Shown: positions 46,070 through 57,579, numbered from the stretch's first letter. The stretch is DNA of 64,000 nucleotides from Erythroxylum novogranatense (GCA_029891385.1 CM057225.1:15668620-15732619), one strand, 5' to 3'. The notes: generated by a model from the letters alone, not told the origin. A program made the numbers and translations.

Positions 46070-46480
46070 TGAGGCCGAGCGATCCAAGATTTTGGCTCTT
46101 GACATCGTGTGGTTCCAAGATCCTATCTTGGCAACCTGGTCGAGTGGTGTAGAGGCTGAGCGATCCAAGATTTTGGCTCTTGGCATCACCTAGTTCCAAG
46201 ATCCTGTCTTGGCAACCTGACCGAGCGGTGTAGAGGCCAAGCGATCCAAGATTTTGGGTCTTGGCATCGCCTAGTTTCAAGATCCTGTCTTGGCAACCTG
46301 GCCGAGCGATGTAGAGGCTGAGAGATCCAAGATTTTGGGTCTTGGCATCGCCTGGTTCCAATATCCTGTCTTGACAACCTGGCTGAGCGATGTAGAGGCC
46401 GAACGATCCAAGATTTTGGTTCTTGGCATCGCCTGGTTCCAAGATCCTGTCTTGGCAACCTAGCCGAGCGGTGTAGACGA
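46070..46480. repeat. Five 81-bp tandem repeats downstream of the antisense ORF
   Basis: Units contain GATCCAAGATTTTGG, CTTGGCATCGCCT and CCTGTCTTGGCAACCTG and are exactly 81 bp (27 codons), so several frames stay open, producing repetitive pseudo-ORFs on the minus strand. Each unit contains CCAAGA and TCTTGG in opposite orientations. It lies between the ends of the antisense ORF and pol. Confidence 0.92.
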
Positions 46481-46696
46481 CAATCGATCAGTTGGTAGAA
46501 TTTTCTCCTCTTGCCCAATTTAGTGAGATTTTTCTTGCCAAGAAATTTGAAACCCCTTTATTGATGATGACAAGGGCGTGGGCTATTAAAAAACCTGACT
46601 GGCAGGGCCAGGAAAAAGATACCCACAAGTTGCGTGTACAAGAACATAAACAACAATAAATAAACAAAGAAATAAATAAACCAAAATAAAGCTTAT

Positions 46697-47838
46697 CTAT
46701 TGGTAGAACGTCCTCAGGTTTTGAGAATTCCAGGGCCTCAATAGAATCTTGTCATTCATATCGTGCAGGATGTAAGAGCTGTGTCCGGCTTGTTTGACCA
46801 CTTGATAGGGTCCTTCTCATGTCTGACCGAGCTTCCCAGGATGCTTTCCAGCCGCCTCGGCCTTTTACAGAACTTACCCACCGATCTTTATGTCGCTCGG
46901 CCTTACCTTTTTATTATAAAACTTCGTTGCTTTTTGTATGATGGCTTCTGAACGAGTGGCTGCCCTATCTCTATCTTCACTGAGAATTACCAGTTCTGCC
47001 TTGCGGGCTTCATCATTCCTTTCTTCTTCGTAACTCGAAACTCGCTGGTTATACAGTACTACTTCTACTGGGACTAAGGCCTCTGCCTTGAAGGTCATTC
47101 TGAATGGTGTCTCACCCGTGGCCCCGTTTGGGGTTATTCTGTACGCCCACAACACTTCATCTACTTCGTCCACCCAAGTTTTGCGTCCATCTAAGCGCTT
47201 CTTGAGAGCACTCATTATCTTCTTGTTAATATTCTCTGCTAGACTATTACTTTGAGGATGGACAACTGAAGTCAACTGGAGCCTTATCTTCAGTCATTCA
47301 CAGAAATCTTTGAACTTGTCGTTATCAAACTGCCGACCATTGTCTATAATCAAAACCATAGGCATCCCAAAACGGCTCAGTATATTTTTGCATACGAAGT
47401 TTTCAATATTCTGCTTAGTGATGGTGGCGATCGTTTCCGCTTTTACCCATTTAGTGAAGTATTTGACTGCTACTATCAAAAACTTCTTTTATCCCTGACC
47501 AAGAGGAAAAGGACCTAGTATGTCCATTCCCCATTGAGCAAAGGGAATGGGATGACTCACAATTTTCAGCTGCTCGGTCGGCTGGTGAGACAAATTGCTA
47601 CTCTTCTGGCAGGCCTCGCATCGGTTAACTTTCTCTTGACAATCCTTCTTCATCGTCGGCCAGTAATACCCCTGTCTGATCAATCTATGAGCCAACATTC
47701 TGCCTCCTAAATGATTTCCGCACATTCCTTCATGAACTTCAGTCATTGCTCGTTCTGCCTCCTCTTTATTCAAGCAACGTAGTAGCGGCCAGTCATAAGA
47801 ACGCTTGTACAGAATGTCATTGATAATCACATATTTGG
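46697..47838 (-). pseudogene. gypsy-2 integrase
   Basis: Minus strand. The zinc domain reads YVIINDILYKRSYDWPLLRC, then GMCGNHLGGRMLAHRLIRQG, then CEACQKSSN. The core has first Asp in QWGMDILGPFPLGQG, second in VLIIDNGRQFD, and Glu in PQSNSLAENINK. The C-terminal domain runs YNKKVRPSDIKIG to QNLRTFYQ and stop (46697-46699). Stops after LGQG and after DFCE break it. It is cut off from its RNase H by solo LTR B, which inserted at 47839. Confidence 0.88.
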
Positions 47839-48507
47839 TGTAACATCCTGTCCCCTTATTAAGGGTTAGTACCCGAACTTTCGTTATTTGTGAACTCAAA
47901 AAGAGGTTAAGGAAATGCATTTTCTTGCTCATGCATCATGTTAGCATATAAGCGTATAGATACGAAATGCTTTAGCATAAAATGTGGTACATGCATTAAT
48001 TGACAACTTCTGGATATAAATGGTATTAAATGTGATTTTATTGAAAATGAGGAGTAGAAGGAGTAGAAAGAGTGATCTTGGTATGAGTTGTAATAAGGAA
48101 AGATTTAGAAACAAGATTGGTAGTGATATGGAAAATATTCACTGAATATGCTTCAGTCATTTAGCCACAACGTTTTCTCTAGTAATCCAAACAAGATGAT
48201 TCTTAATTTAGATTAAACTAGAGATATATGGCTACATTTTGTGTGAAGACATCGAATTTCAATTCTGTGCCTAAGAGTCTCAAATATTGTCATTAAGTGA
48301 AGAATTGGGTGCAGTGTTGGTGTATGAATGAAAAATTTGTCTTCAGACTTTAGGGGCAAATTTGGGATTGATAAAGATGGATTTTGGTAAAATTTCCTTC
48401 TGGAAAGTTGTCGATATTTCTTGTATCTTTCCAACAGTATAAAGTTTGTAAAATTTGGACTTCGGAGTCAAAAGTTATGCATCTTATAAGTGGAGATGTT
48501 CTAGACG

Positions 48508-48745
48508 CAGAAAAACAGACGCAAAAACACAGACGCAGAAAAATAGACCCAAAAACACAGACACAAAAAGAAAGACGCAGAAAAACAGACGCAAAAACAC
48601 AGACGCAAAAACACAGACGCAAAAAAATAGACGCAAAAAGACAGACGCAAAAAGACAGACGCAGAAAAACAGACGCAGAAAAACAGACGCAAAAAGAAAG
48701 ACGCAGAAAAACAGACTCAAAAAGAAAGACGCAGAAAAAATGAGA
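48508..48745 (+). repeat. 14-bp minisatellite in LTR B (ACAGACGCAAAAAC)n
   Basis: About 16 units of ACAGACGCARAAAV with exact 14-bp spacing. It follows the shared block TTTCCAACAGTATAAAGTTTG..TCGGAGTCAAAAGTTATG, the same context that precedes the GGCCGACC minisatellite in A1 and A2. The highly repetitive Lys/Thr/Gln and Phe/Val/Cys ORFs here are translations of this repeat. Confidence 0.93.
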
Positions 48746-49535
48746 CGATACAAAAGTTAGACAATAAAATTGGCCTTTGAGGTCTCATGAAAGTTTTAGA
48801 TCCAGAAGTCCTCTTTCTAATGGTCCAAAAACGAAACTAATCGGACTTCTGTAGCAAAAGTTATGGCATTCGTACTGGGATATGTACATTTAGGGGTGAG
48901 GATATGAACATGTTGGATTGTTTTGGCCATAACTTCTTCTTTAGACCTCCAAATGACTTGATTCTTAAACCGTTGGATTCGTAAGAACTTTCTCTATATC
49001 TACACCAAAAATCGAAGTTATCTAAATTATATGGAGAGAGATTAAGTGAAAAGAGTAAGTCGGGTACAGTGTGGGTGCTCTTAAAGGATATGAACTAGTG
49101 TTATCCCACTGAACATACTTCAGTGTTTTGATGATATCTTAATTTATAGAAATCAAAATGAGATGATTTCTGATTCGTGGAGAACTAGAGACATGGAGAT
49201 ACAAATGGTATGAAGGGTTTGGAATCGGATTCAGTCTCTAGGATGTCTAAAATTCTTATGGAAGTTATGCACAGTGTACTATTATGGACAAGAACAGTCT
49301 AAAATGTTTAAAGTGTAACTTCTGAATCATTGAATCAAATTGAATGCTTATAGTGACATTAGACCCGTAAGACAATAAAGAAGAGTCTTCTAGAAGAAAG
49401 TGATGTGTAAGAATGGTCAAGGATATTTCTGGCAAGACACTTAAGTTTAAAAGAACATAAGCCTATAAGGAAGGATAAAATGGACTTTTTGGACTCATTA
49501 AGGGCATAAATAGAAAAAAGAAGTATGGTTTGGCT

Positions 49536-49653
49536 TATAAATTAAGGGGATAACGAAAATGAACAAAAAAAAAGAGAAATATCATGAAGAAAGAGAAATA
49601 CGAAGAGAAGAAGAAAGAAAGAGAGAGAAAGAAGAGAGATCAAGCTAGGGTTT
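49536..49653 (+). promoter_or_regulatory. LTR B core promoter: TATA box and downstream telo-box
   Basis: TATAAATT at 49536-49543, then a purine-rich leader (GAAGAAAGAAAGAGAGAG) and CTAGGGTTT at 49645-49653. This is the same arrangement as in LTRs A1 and A2 although overall identity between families is low, which suggests a retained promoter module. The function is inferred. Confidence 0.6.
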
Positions 49654-51644
49654 TGATTTCCTTAGCCTTTAAGAGAGATTTTAAAGTTGTTCAAGAAGAG
49701 AATAAGGAAGATGAAGATAAGAGCTTCCATTTGAGCTAAAGATCTCTTTTCGGTGATGAATCAAGGTAAGATCTTTTTTACTCTTTTGGATTTTTGGAAG
49801 GATTCTAACTTATGGAGTTTAGAAATTGGTTAGGTTTTAATGTCCTAGAATCAATTTTGGGGATTTTGCATTGTGAAATTTTTAAGTGGATTTCTATTGA
49901 AAGAGATTTGGTTTGTTTTAGGAAATTAAGAGAATTCTACCCAAGAACAAGGAGAGAGACAAACTGACTCGAAGTTTTGCAAGACAACTAGGTGGGTAAT
50001 ATATGTATTTATGGTTTTTGTGTAAATAGGCAATAAGCCTCAATGTGTTCATATGTTTAAATTGCTAAGTTATGAATAGGGATTTGATATTATGAGATCA
50101 TGTGATGTTAGAAAAGAGATGATGAAAAATTGAGTTATGATATAGAGTAACCAAGTGTTCTTGAAGTGTAAGCTTATGAATAAGCTAGACTTATAAAAAG
50201 GGCAAAGATTGAAAGGAGAAGTTAGAACGATCATGTACCAATGAAGTATATGAAACGTATATAAATTTTGAAATAGAAATGAGCATAAAGTGTATATTAG
50301 AACATATACCCGGGATTGTCATTGAACATGCATTGTACATAGTCCATTATTACAATTGTACAAAAATGAATGTTGTTATGTGTACAATTATTGATAAGTG
50401 TGCAATGTGTGCCTTGCATAAATAGGTTGTGCAGGTCAAGTGTCCACATTCTAACATTCCAGAATTGGGAAGCAAATGCTATTTTGGAGCGTACTGTGAG
50501 TAGACCTAGATGGTCTTTGTTGGATCCCGAACTTTCGGTGGAAATTAGAAAAATTAAAATGAATTCAATGAGTGTTTTCGGATATGAATTGTGTTATAGA
50601 AGTTTTATGCCTTGAGAAAATTGATGAGAAAAAGAATTTATTGGTTTTGATGACTTTGAAGATTTGTTTTGGTTATGAAAGTTTAAGTGGATGAGATGAT
50701 TGAAATGGAAGTTGAAATCAAGAAATAGAAAGTGAAAGTGTAAAATTTTGAAGAAATTAGAAAGTTTATCTTCATGAAATTTTTAGATTATGTTGAGAGC
50801 TTTCTGTAGTCATAAAGTTTGATAGTTTTCGATATCGGAATCAAAAGTTATGAGTTTTTGAAGTTAAGTGTATTTGGCGTTGTTTTGGAAAAATACCATA
50901 AAGTATAGATTTGTGTGTAATTTGCTTTGAGGCCGATCGTCATACTGATGTGGTTTGAATTGGAGTAATACGCCATACTAATGTGATAGTTATAGAGAAT
51001 TAGAATAGCTTTAAAATGATGTATGATATGCGATTCTTGGTTGTGGAGGTTGAAAGATATGACAATGTGAAATTTGGATATTGCTTAGGTGATTGCTATC
51101 AGGGCAGAAATTTCGATTAAAAAATTAACTTATCTAGAAGTTGAAGTTGCTTTGGAGTCCTTCATGAACATTGTAGAGCTTGTTTTTATCTTTCTATTGA
51201 TATAAAGCACGAAAATATTGGACAAGGGAGTAGAAAGTTATGATTGTTAGAAGTTTTGATGTTGTTTAGTGTGAAGCTGATCAACCAGTCACTTTGTGTG
51301 GAGTTTTTGACCCATTTAGAGGTCGATCTGATTTTTAAGGCCTTCATAAAAGTTGTATAGGGTTCTTTTACCTTTCCGTAGACACCAAGTTTGTCAAATT
51401 TGGAGTTCTGGGTCAAAAGTTATGATGTTTACAAGTTGAAGTGTTGTTTAAAGTTTTGAGGAGATTATCGATCAGTTATCTTTGAGTACATTTTTGACCC
51501 CTTTAAGGACCGAACTTGCCTTCGAGTCCTTCTTGAAAATTGTATATCTTTCTTTTATCTTTCCAACGGTACTGAGTTTGCAAAATTCAGATATCGGAGT
51601 CAAAAGTTATGAGTGTTAGAAGTTTGAAGGTCGGATTGGGTGCT

Positions 51645-51793
51645 AGCCGACCTCTGTTGGCCGACCTCTATTGGCCGACCTCTGCTGGCCGATCTATGTT
51701 GGCCGACCTCTGTTGGCCGACCTCTGTTGGCCGACCTATGTTGGCCGACCTCTATTGGCTGACCTCTGTTGGCCGACCTCTGTTGGCCGACCG
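51645..51793 (+). repeat. 14-bp minisatellite in LTR A2 (GTTGGCCGACCTCT)n
   Basis: About ten and a half units of GTTGGCCGACCTCT with minor variants (CTATG, CTATT), the expanded counterpart of the four-unit array at 17638-17703. ORFs across it are artefacts of the repeat. Confidence 0.93.
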
Positions 51794-51904
51794 ATCTTCG
51801 TTCTGGCCGAGCTTTGATTTTCTGGCCGAGCTCTGACCTCCCTTCACGCTTTTGAGAATAACTTCTTCGTTCAATATCCGATCGATCTGATTCTTTTTGC
51901 AAAT

Positions 51905-52290
51905 TAAACTAGAGACACAGATCTACAAATGTTATGAAGGAGTCGAGCTATGATTTAGCTTCTAAGATTTTCAAATTCGGGTCGGAATTTCGGTATAGTG
52001 TTCAATCTCGGTGTTGTAATGGCCTAACAGTGTTTAGTATTTTGGAGATATCTCGATCGGTAGAACTCCGATGGAGTTGATTCTTATTGCTAAGTAAAAT
52101 AAAGACATGGGGATAAAATGTTATGAAGGAGCTGAGCTACAATTTAGCCTCTAAGACTTCCAAATTTGGGTCGGAAGTTAGGTGTAGTGTTCAGCCTCGG
52201 GTCTGAAGAACAAACTTCAGTATTTTGGAGATAGCTTGAGCTATAGAGCTCCGATTGATCCGATTCTTGAAGCGATGGATTCGTAAGACA
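51905..52290 (+). repeat. Two 191-bp units in LTR A2
   Basis: Counterpart of the four-unit 190-bp array in A1: GACACAG and GACATGG unit starts at about 51913 and 52104, each with AAGACTTCCAAATT-like and GAGATA.CT phrases. Half the A1 copy number. Confidence 0.85.
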
Positions 52291-52440
52291 TAGAGGGACA
52301 TTTATCTAAAGTTTTTAAGGCAAAAAAAAAGTAAGGGACAATTTTGAAAGTTTACTTAAAGAGTTAAGGTTTTAGGCTTATGAGTAAGGGCAAATTGGTC
52401 ATTCCTCAGTCATTTAATGACATGGCAAGATTGTGGTCCT

Positions 52441-52571
52441 TTATAAGGAGAGATTGCACGACACTTAGACAGAAAAACAGCAAGAGAAGAAAAGAAAGAA
52501 GAGAAAGGGAGGAGAATGAGAGAAACTTTCGGATGAGTGAAGGAGAAAGAAAAGAGAGAGAGCTAGGGTTT
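52441..52571 (+). promoter_or_regulatory. LTR A2 core promoter: TATA box and telo-box
   Basis: TTATAAGG at 52441 precedes a GA-rich leader and CTAGGGTTT at 52563-52571. Position and order match A1 (18767 and 18897). Confidence 0.55.
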
Positions 52572-54621
52572 ATTTTTAGGGGTCTTCAAGCAAGCTTTCT
52601 ATGTTGATTCAAGAGAGAAAAATGTGGAGAATGAAGAGAGCTCCATCATGAACCAAGAAAATCCGAAATTGGGGAAGATGAAGGTAAGAGTCGATTTTCG
52701 ATCTTTGATCTTTTAGAGAGTTTTTGGTTTAGATACCTTGGAATTGGTATGGGTTTGTGAATTCTAAAGTCAATTTTGGAGATTTCATGTTGTAATGGGA
52801 TCGATTTTGGATGGAAATTAATTAGGGTTTATGCCTAATTTTGTAATTGAAGTTTTTAAAAATTATTGGTTTAGAATCATGGGAAATATTATGGATTGGT
52901 GAAATATGATATCAATTTTGAAGATGTTGTGATTTATGATATTGAATTTGGGTGAATTGGTTTAGGTCAATTTTGAAATTTGGAGATTTTAGAAATTTTT
53001 GCTTTAGATAGCTTGGAGAAATTATGAGTATGGGTTTCCTATAGTTAATTTTGAAGATTATGCTAATTATGATGTTAAATTTGGATGATTATGGTTTAGG
53101 GAAATTTCAATTGGAAGAAAGAAAGAAGCAATGGTCAAATTGAAGCATTGGACAAGCTTCAAGCATGGAAATGAGGTAGGTACCTATTTATAATAAAATT
53201 TATAAGCCACTACTACTTTCTTTAAACAAAGAGATTTTCTGATTTCAATTGCATCATAAATGTTACATCATTGTATGAATGATTTGAAAAATCATTATTG
53301 ATTCAATACATGAACTTTTGATGAATTTCAAAATACATTTGTGTTATGCCTCATGGTATTTCGTATATTCAGAAAAGAGCATTTGATAAATTGATTTGAG
53401 CATGATATGTGCTTTTGTGTGGGCGAGAAAGAACCTGTTTCGTTAGTCTCGTGCACAATGACCCTTAGCCTTCTCCCAGCTGCCCGTTAGAGGCCACGAG
53501 ATCCTGAGAAATTGGACTTGTTGTGTTTACCATAAACTTCGGTTCATTCGTTGTGTTTATGGAACTCTCGAGCCATGTGTTGTACATTGCATATGTGATT
53601 TGCCACTGCATCTATGAAATGTCAAGTTGATGCATTCATGTTTTGTAACCTATGGGTTTATGGCTGAAAGCCTAAAAGTCATACGTTTTGTAAATTGTGA
53701 TTTCGATTACTGCGTGAAAAGAACTTTGAAAATGTGCTTTATGGGTTTCAAACAAAGTTTCTACAAGAAAAGAAAAGAAAAGTGTTTTTAAAGGTTTTGC
53801 TTATTTATTTGTTATAAACTGTTACCCACGAGCTATAAGCTCACCCCCCCCCCTCCCCCCTTTCATTCCCATCCACAGGTGATGAGAAGAAGATCGGGTG
53901 AAAGAAATTGAAGGTTTTTTGTTTGTTTGTTTGTGTACATATTCAGATTTTAATATTGATGATGTATTATGTAATATTTTGGTAAGTACGTATTTCATGA
54001 CATAAATACATTATGGATTTGTATATGGAATGGTAAAATGAGTTATGATTCGAGGTATGGATTTTGTGTATGAAATTGGGTATATGATTGTGATGGTTGG
54101 TCTGAAATATTTAAAGTGCTAATCGTTGGAGAATTAATAGTATTTAATTTGGAATGAGTGCGATTTTATGGAAATGAAAAGTGAGAGTTTAAATTGATGA
54201 GATATGATTGTATATGAAGAAGCAAATAAGTTGAGTTTGAGTGCGAATGATTTCAATTGGATATTGAAGTCATTTTGTAAGAGATGTAATGAAAATGAAA
54301 GAAAGAAAAAAAATACTGATTTCGGATTGGTTAGTCTTAAGGTTTCCAACGCAATCATGTTTCTCTAATATTTGTTCACGGATGTCGGAAATTGATTTTG
54401 TTTCGCTTTGATCTTAGATCTGTCGTTGCTTCACGAATCTGTTAATCGATTTGTTGCTTCCGCTTTGTGTTATTCGATTTGCCTTCGGATTCGATTTATC
54501 CGATTTGACAATTGATTCGTATATGATTTTGCTTCCGCCTTGTGTTCCTTTCTTTCGATTTTGCTTTCTTTCTTTTTGTTTTTCGGTTGGGGTCCGGTTT
54601 CAGGATCGGGTCCCAACATTT

Positions 54622-54633
54622 ATGGTATCAAAG
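54622..54633 (+). promoter_or_regulatory. LTR A2 element primer binding site
   Basis: TGGTATCAAAGC four bases after the LTR end CCCAACA (spacer TTTA), one mismatch from the initiator-Met PBS. It shows that the giant LTR A family primes with initiator Met and that 50518-54618 is a 5' LTR. Confidence 0.85.
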
Positions 54634-54783
54634 CAAGAGTGATAGTGTTAAGTTTAAGCAGTTGGGTTTCGGTCCCAACAGTCTTACCTTCTTGTGTGTT
54701 TTGTTTATGTTATAAACTGAGTGATTATGATTAATTATGAATGTGTCTTGATTGTTGAAATTCGGACAATGAAGGTCTGATGA

Positions 54784-55045
54784 ATGTAGAGCCCGGCCTC
54801 TACCGCCATCACTCCAGGTTTTGTCCTCTTTGGCACTTGCGTGAGTCACGACTCGAACACAAGAACTCAAGGTTTTGTTGCACTTTAAGTGCACGCCTCT
54901 TACCATTGAACCAAGTGGCTCAATGGTAAGAGGCGTGCACTTAAAGTGCAACAAAACCTTGAGTTCTTGTATTCGAGTCGTGACTCACGCAAGTGCCAAA
55001 GAGGACAAAACCTGGAGTGATAGCGGTAGAGGTCGGGCTCTACAT
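54784..55045. repeat. Inverted dimer of a tRNA-derived SINE-like sequence (126-bp arms)
   Basis: Arms 54784-54909 and 54920-55045 are reverse complements with only three differences, around a 10-base loop. Each arm has Pol III-like internal boxes; on plus, A-box TGGCTCAATGG at 54916-54926 and B-box-like TATTCGAGTCG at 54970-54980, about 54 nt apart. A TGCACTTAAAGTGCA hairpin sits where an anticodon arm would be. The two copies are head to head. I know no exact family, so the SINE origin is inferred from the boxes. Confidence 0.7.
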
Positions 55046-56530
55046 GCTATATGAATGAGATATTGAAGTGTTAATTGTATGTGAATGTGATTATTAATCG
55101 TGTATTGGCACTTAAATGAAATTGTGAAATGCTCCACTTTAATGTGGAATGCCAGACCACGGTCCGATGATTGTGATATTGATTTGAATATAGAAGTGCT
55201 ATTGACTGTCAATTGAATGAATGATGTGTAAATATGTGATTGGTAAAAGCATATTAGCTATAAATGAAATTGTGAAATGCTCCACTTTAATGTGAATTGT
55301 CGGACTAAGATCCGATGTTATGAGAAAGTGATTGAATGGGATAAGTAATTGTGAGTGATGCATTCCATTGCATGAATGCATAAAACAAAATAGTAATTAT
55401 GACCCGAGTAGCCATCGATCAGAGTTACAAGCTCAACGTTCAATGAGCCCTACATGGGACAGTTATCAATGAGCCTACATGGGACAGTTATCAATGAGCC
55501 CTACATGGGACAGTTTAATGAGCCCTTAAGGGACAGTTTAGGCACTCGGTCACAACAAAGTAACAAATAGGAAGTGAGTCTCATGTGCATTGCATATGCA
55601 TAATGGAAAATGTGATTTTTGATACAAAGTATGGTTGATTAAATGTACTGAATGTGAAACAATGTGATATGTTGAACGCCGGGCTACGATCCGATGATAA
55701 GTGAATGTGATCGAATAAGTGCATGCAATGTAAGTGATGCACTCCATGGCATGAATGCATGAAATATGAAGGCGTTGTGACTTGAGTTGTTTATATGAAG
55801 CGTTTCCACGAGAGCTATGCCCGTGATTATGTGATTCACTAAGCTTCACGGCTGGTATTGTGATTCGACTAAGCTGCGGGCCGGTATTTAAGCTTCTCTG
55901 ATTTGGTATTACGATTCACTAAGCCTACGGGCTAGTACTCAGATATGTGAGAGGCGATCAATCCAACAATAAGAACGAATGTGAGTCTTATACAAGTGAG
56001 ATATGCATCATATGAATGTATCGAATGAGTTGAATGTGAAATTTGAATTACGTATGACATATATGTATGTGTTATGTATTGGGTGAGCCATCGAGGATGG
56101 TCACTCATTGAGTTCGCAAAACTCACCCAAAATTTGTAACTATTTTTCAGGATAAGAAGAATACAAGAATACCCGTTATGCCAGCGGAGTATACCTACAA
56201 CATTCAGTGAAGGATAGAGATCGGGATCGGCCAAGCGTCGCATTACATGTCTATATTTTGTATTAAATTGTATTTTGAAATGACTCAAGTGTTGTATTTG
56301 TGAAAGGGCCAAATGGCCATATGAGAATTTTGTAAATGGCCTTGTATGATTGAAAAAGGGCTTATGTCCTATTTGATTATTTGACTTCCGCATGTGTGTC
56401 TATAAAATATATATATATATATACCAAATTTTGATTGATTGAGAGTGCGTAGCACACCACCCTCACGGGGCGCGGTCTCTAATATCACCATTGATATCGG
56501 GTTCGGGTCTTGCGAGAGTAGGGTGCTACA
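55046..56530 (+). other. Distal part of LTR B, with short tandem repeats
   Basis: No gene. It contains a diverged repeat around GAAATTGTGAAATGCTCCAC (near 55117 and 55266). It also has four 26-bp-scale repeats of GAGCCCTACATGGGACAGTT (55441-55540) and a final CTCACCC..TTTTCAGGATAAGAAGAA block like the R/U5 block of LTR A. The end GGGTGCTACA is the LTR B terminus. Confidence 0.7.
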
Positions 56531-57058
56531 TTCGGCCGCCTTTATCCTTAGTTTCCTGGCCTCCAAAGCTTCCACCGGCTGTGTTCCCTTAATAAGGTAC
56601 TGCCTGATCGGCTCCATCCAACTTAACCGTTCATCATCGGCTTGAAGGACTTCAGTAGCCTTCTGAATTCTAGGTTGGTCGAGCCGCTCGACCAAGATGT
56701 TGTTCCTGGCATTTTGATCGGAAGCCATCTTGGAAAGTGCGTCTTCCTGAGCATTTTGTGTCCGTTCTATCATGTTGACCGAGTATTGCTCAAAATTACT
56801 TAACTCATGTTTTACCAATTCCAGATACTTGATCATGTTATTCCCCTTGGCTTCATACTGCCCAGTAACTTGACCAACCACTATTTGGCTATCACTGTAC
56901 ACCTTCAGATGTTTTACCCCCATCTCTCTTGCCAACTGGAAGCCGGCTATTAGTGCTTCGTATTCTGCCTCGTTATTGGATGCTCTAAATTCTAACCGGA
57001 GAGCATACTCCACCTTTCTTCCCAGTGTGGGCTGATCAATATCACTCATGCTCCGCAT
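56531..57058 (-). pseudogene. gypsy-2 second (archaeal-type) RNase H
   Basis: Minus strand. YALRLEFRASNNEAEYEALI, GVKHLKVYSDSQIVVGQVTG and NAQEDALSKMAS give the RVT_3-type RNase H with Asp/Glu/Asp positions visible (N-N-E-A-E-Y and Y-S-D-S). The start region has a stop (GCGA-stop) and a frameshift near 57050, so LVDGSSNVEGC lies in another frame. The frame ends artificially in LTR B sequence after KLRIKAAE. A second RNase H between RT-RNase H and integrase marks Tat-lineage elements. Confidence 0.85.
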
Positions 57059-57282
57059 CCCTCAACGTTGGACGACCCATCAACTAATAGGCTCCAAGCA
57101 GGGAGTTGCTCATCCTGCGAGTTAGGTTGACTCATTTTTGCAACGAAGTCCACCAACACTTGGGCCTTGATCGTCGTCTGTGATTTATAGTGTATATCGA
57201 ACTCCCCCAGCTCTACTACCCATTTTATTAACCGCCCAGAGGTTTCGGACTTTTGGAGGCATTGCCTGAGGGGTTGGTCGGT

Positions 57283-57549
57283 CTACACCTCGATGGTATG
57301 ACTCTGGAAGTAGGGCCTTAGTTTCCGTGTCGCAGTTATCAAGGAAAAAGACAACTTTTCAATGGGTGCATACCGCGTTTCTGGTCCGTTCAGCACTTTA
57401 CTGACATAGTAGATCGGGAATTGTTCATTACCGTCCGATTGAACAAGAACTACGCTGATCGCCCCCTCTGTGACTGCCAAATAAAAAATCAGATTCTCCC
57501 CCTCAACTAGGCTCTCCAAGATGGGTGGACTGGTCAGATATTGCTTCAA
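57283..57549 (-). pseudogene. gypsy-2 Ty3-type RNase H
   Basis: Minus strand. MKQYLTSPPILESLVEGENL, FYLAVTEGAISVVLVQSDGN, YYVSKVLNGPETRYAPIEKL and LRPYFQSHTIEV form the usual RT-linked RNase H. It lies between RT and the second RNase H. Frame breaks occur at both ends. Confidence 0.88.
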
Positions 57550-57579
57550 GTGTTGGAATGCTTTTTCGCACTCATCCAG

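Larger units (their letters stand above)
50518..54680 (+). mobile_element. LTR 'A2' with PBS and remnant of second LTR, nested in LTR B
   Basis: A full LTR (50518-54618, 4101 bp, TGTTGGATCCCG to GGGTCCCAACA) is followed by a PBS, about 40 bp of leader, and then only the last 18-20 bp of a second LTR (GTTTCGGTCCCAACA, ending 54680). Perfect GTCTT duplications flank the whole (50513-50517, 54681-54685). So an element lost its interior and nearly all of its 3' LTR by an internal deletion rather than by normal LTR-LTR recombination. Confidence 0.9.
47839..56530 (+). mobile_element. Giant solo LTR 'B' (about 4.5 kb) with nested A2, inserted in gypsy-2 pol
   Basis: TGTAACATCCTG at 47839 and GGGTGCTACA at 56530 form inverted ends. 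The flanks TTTGG (47834-47838) and TTCGG (56531-56535) are a 5-bp duplication with one C/T change. It splits gypsy-2 between RKLRIKAAE and KYVIINDILY. Its layout parallels LTR A: a CGAACTTTCG block near the start, a TTTCCAACRGTA block, a minisatellite, TATA, telo-box and CTCACCC..CAGGAT near the end, though with low identity. It is non-coding. Subtracting A2 and its target duplication gives about 4.5 kb. Confidence 0.85.

Noticed and set aside
45867..46518. Repetitive minus-strand ORFs (QNLGSLSLY, RPGCQDRI)
   Set aside because: They arise from the 81-bp tandem repeat and have no domain; kept only as a repeat feature.
48350..48760. Lys/Thr/Gln-rich and Phe/Val/Cys-rich ORFs
   Set aside because: Repeat translations of the 14-bp minisatellite in LTR B.
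54910..54985. A functional tRNA gene
   Set aside because: It has A- and B-box-like sequence, but no acceptor stem pairing, and lies within an inverted SINE-like dimer.
55550..56393. Minus-strand ORFs of 99 and 153 codons in LTR B
   Set aside because: Low-complexity, no recognised motif, inside a solo LTR and without counterparts in the A family.
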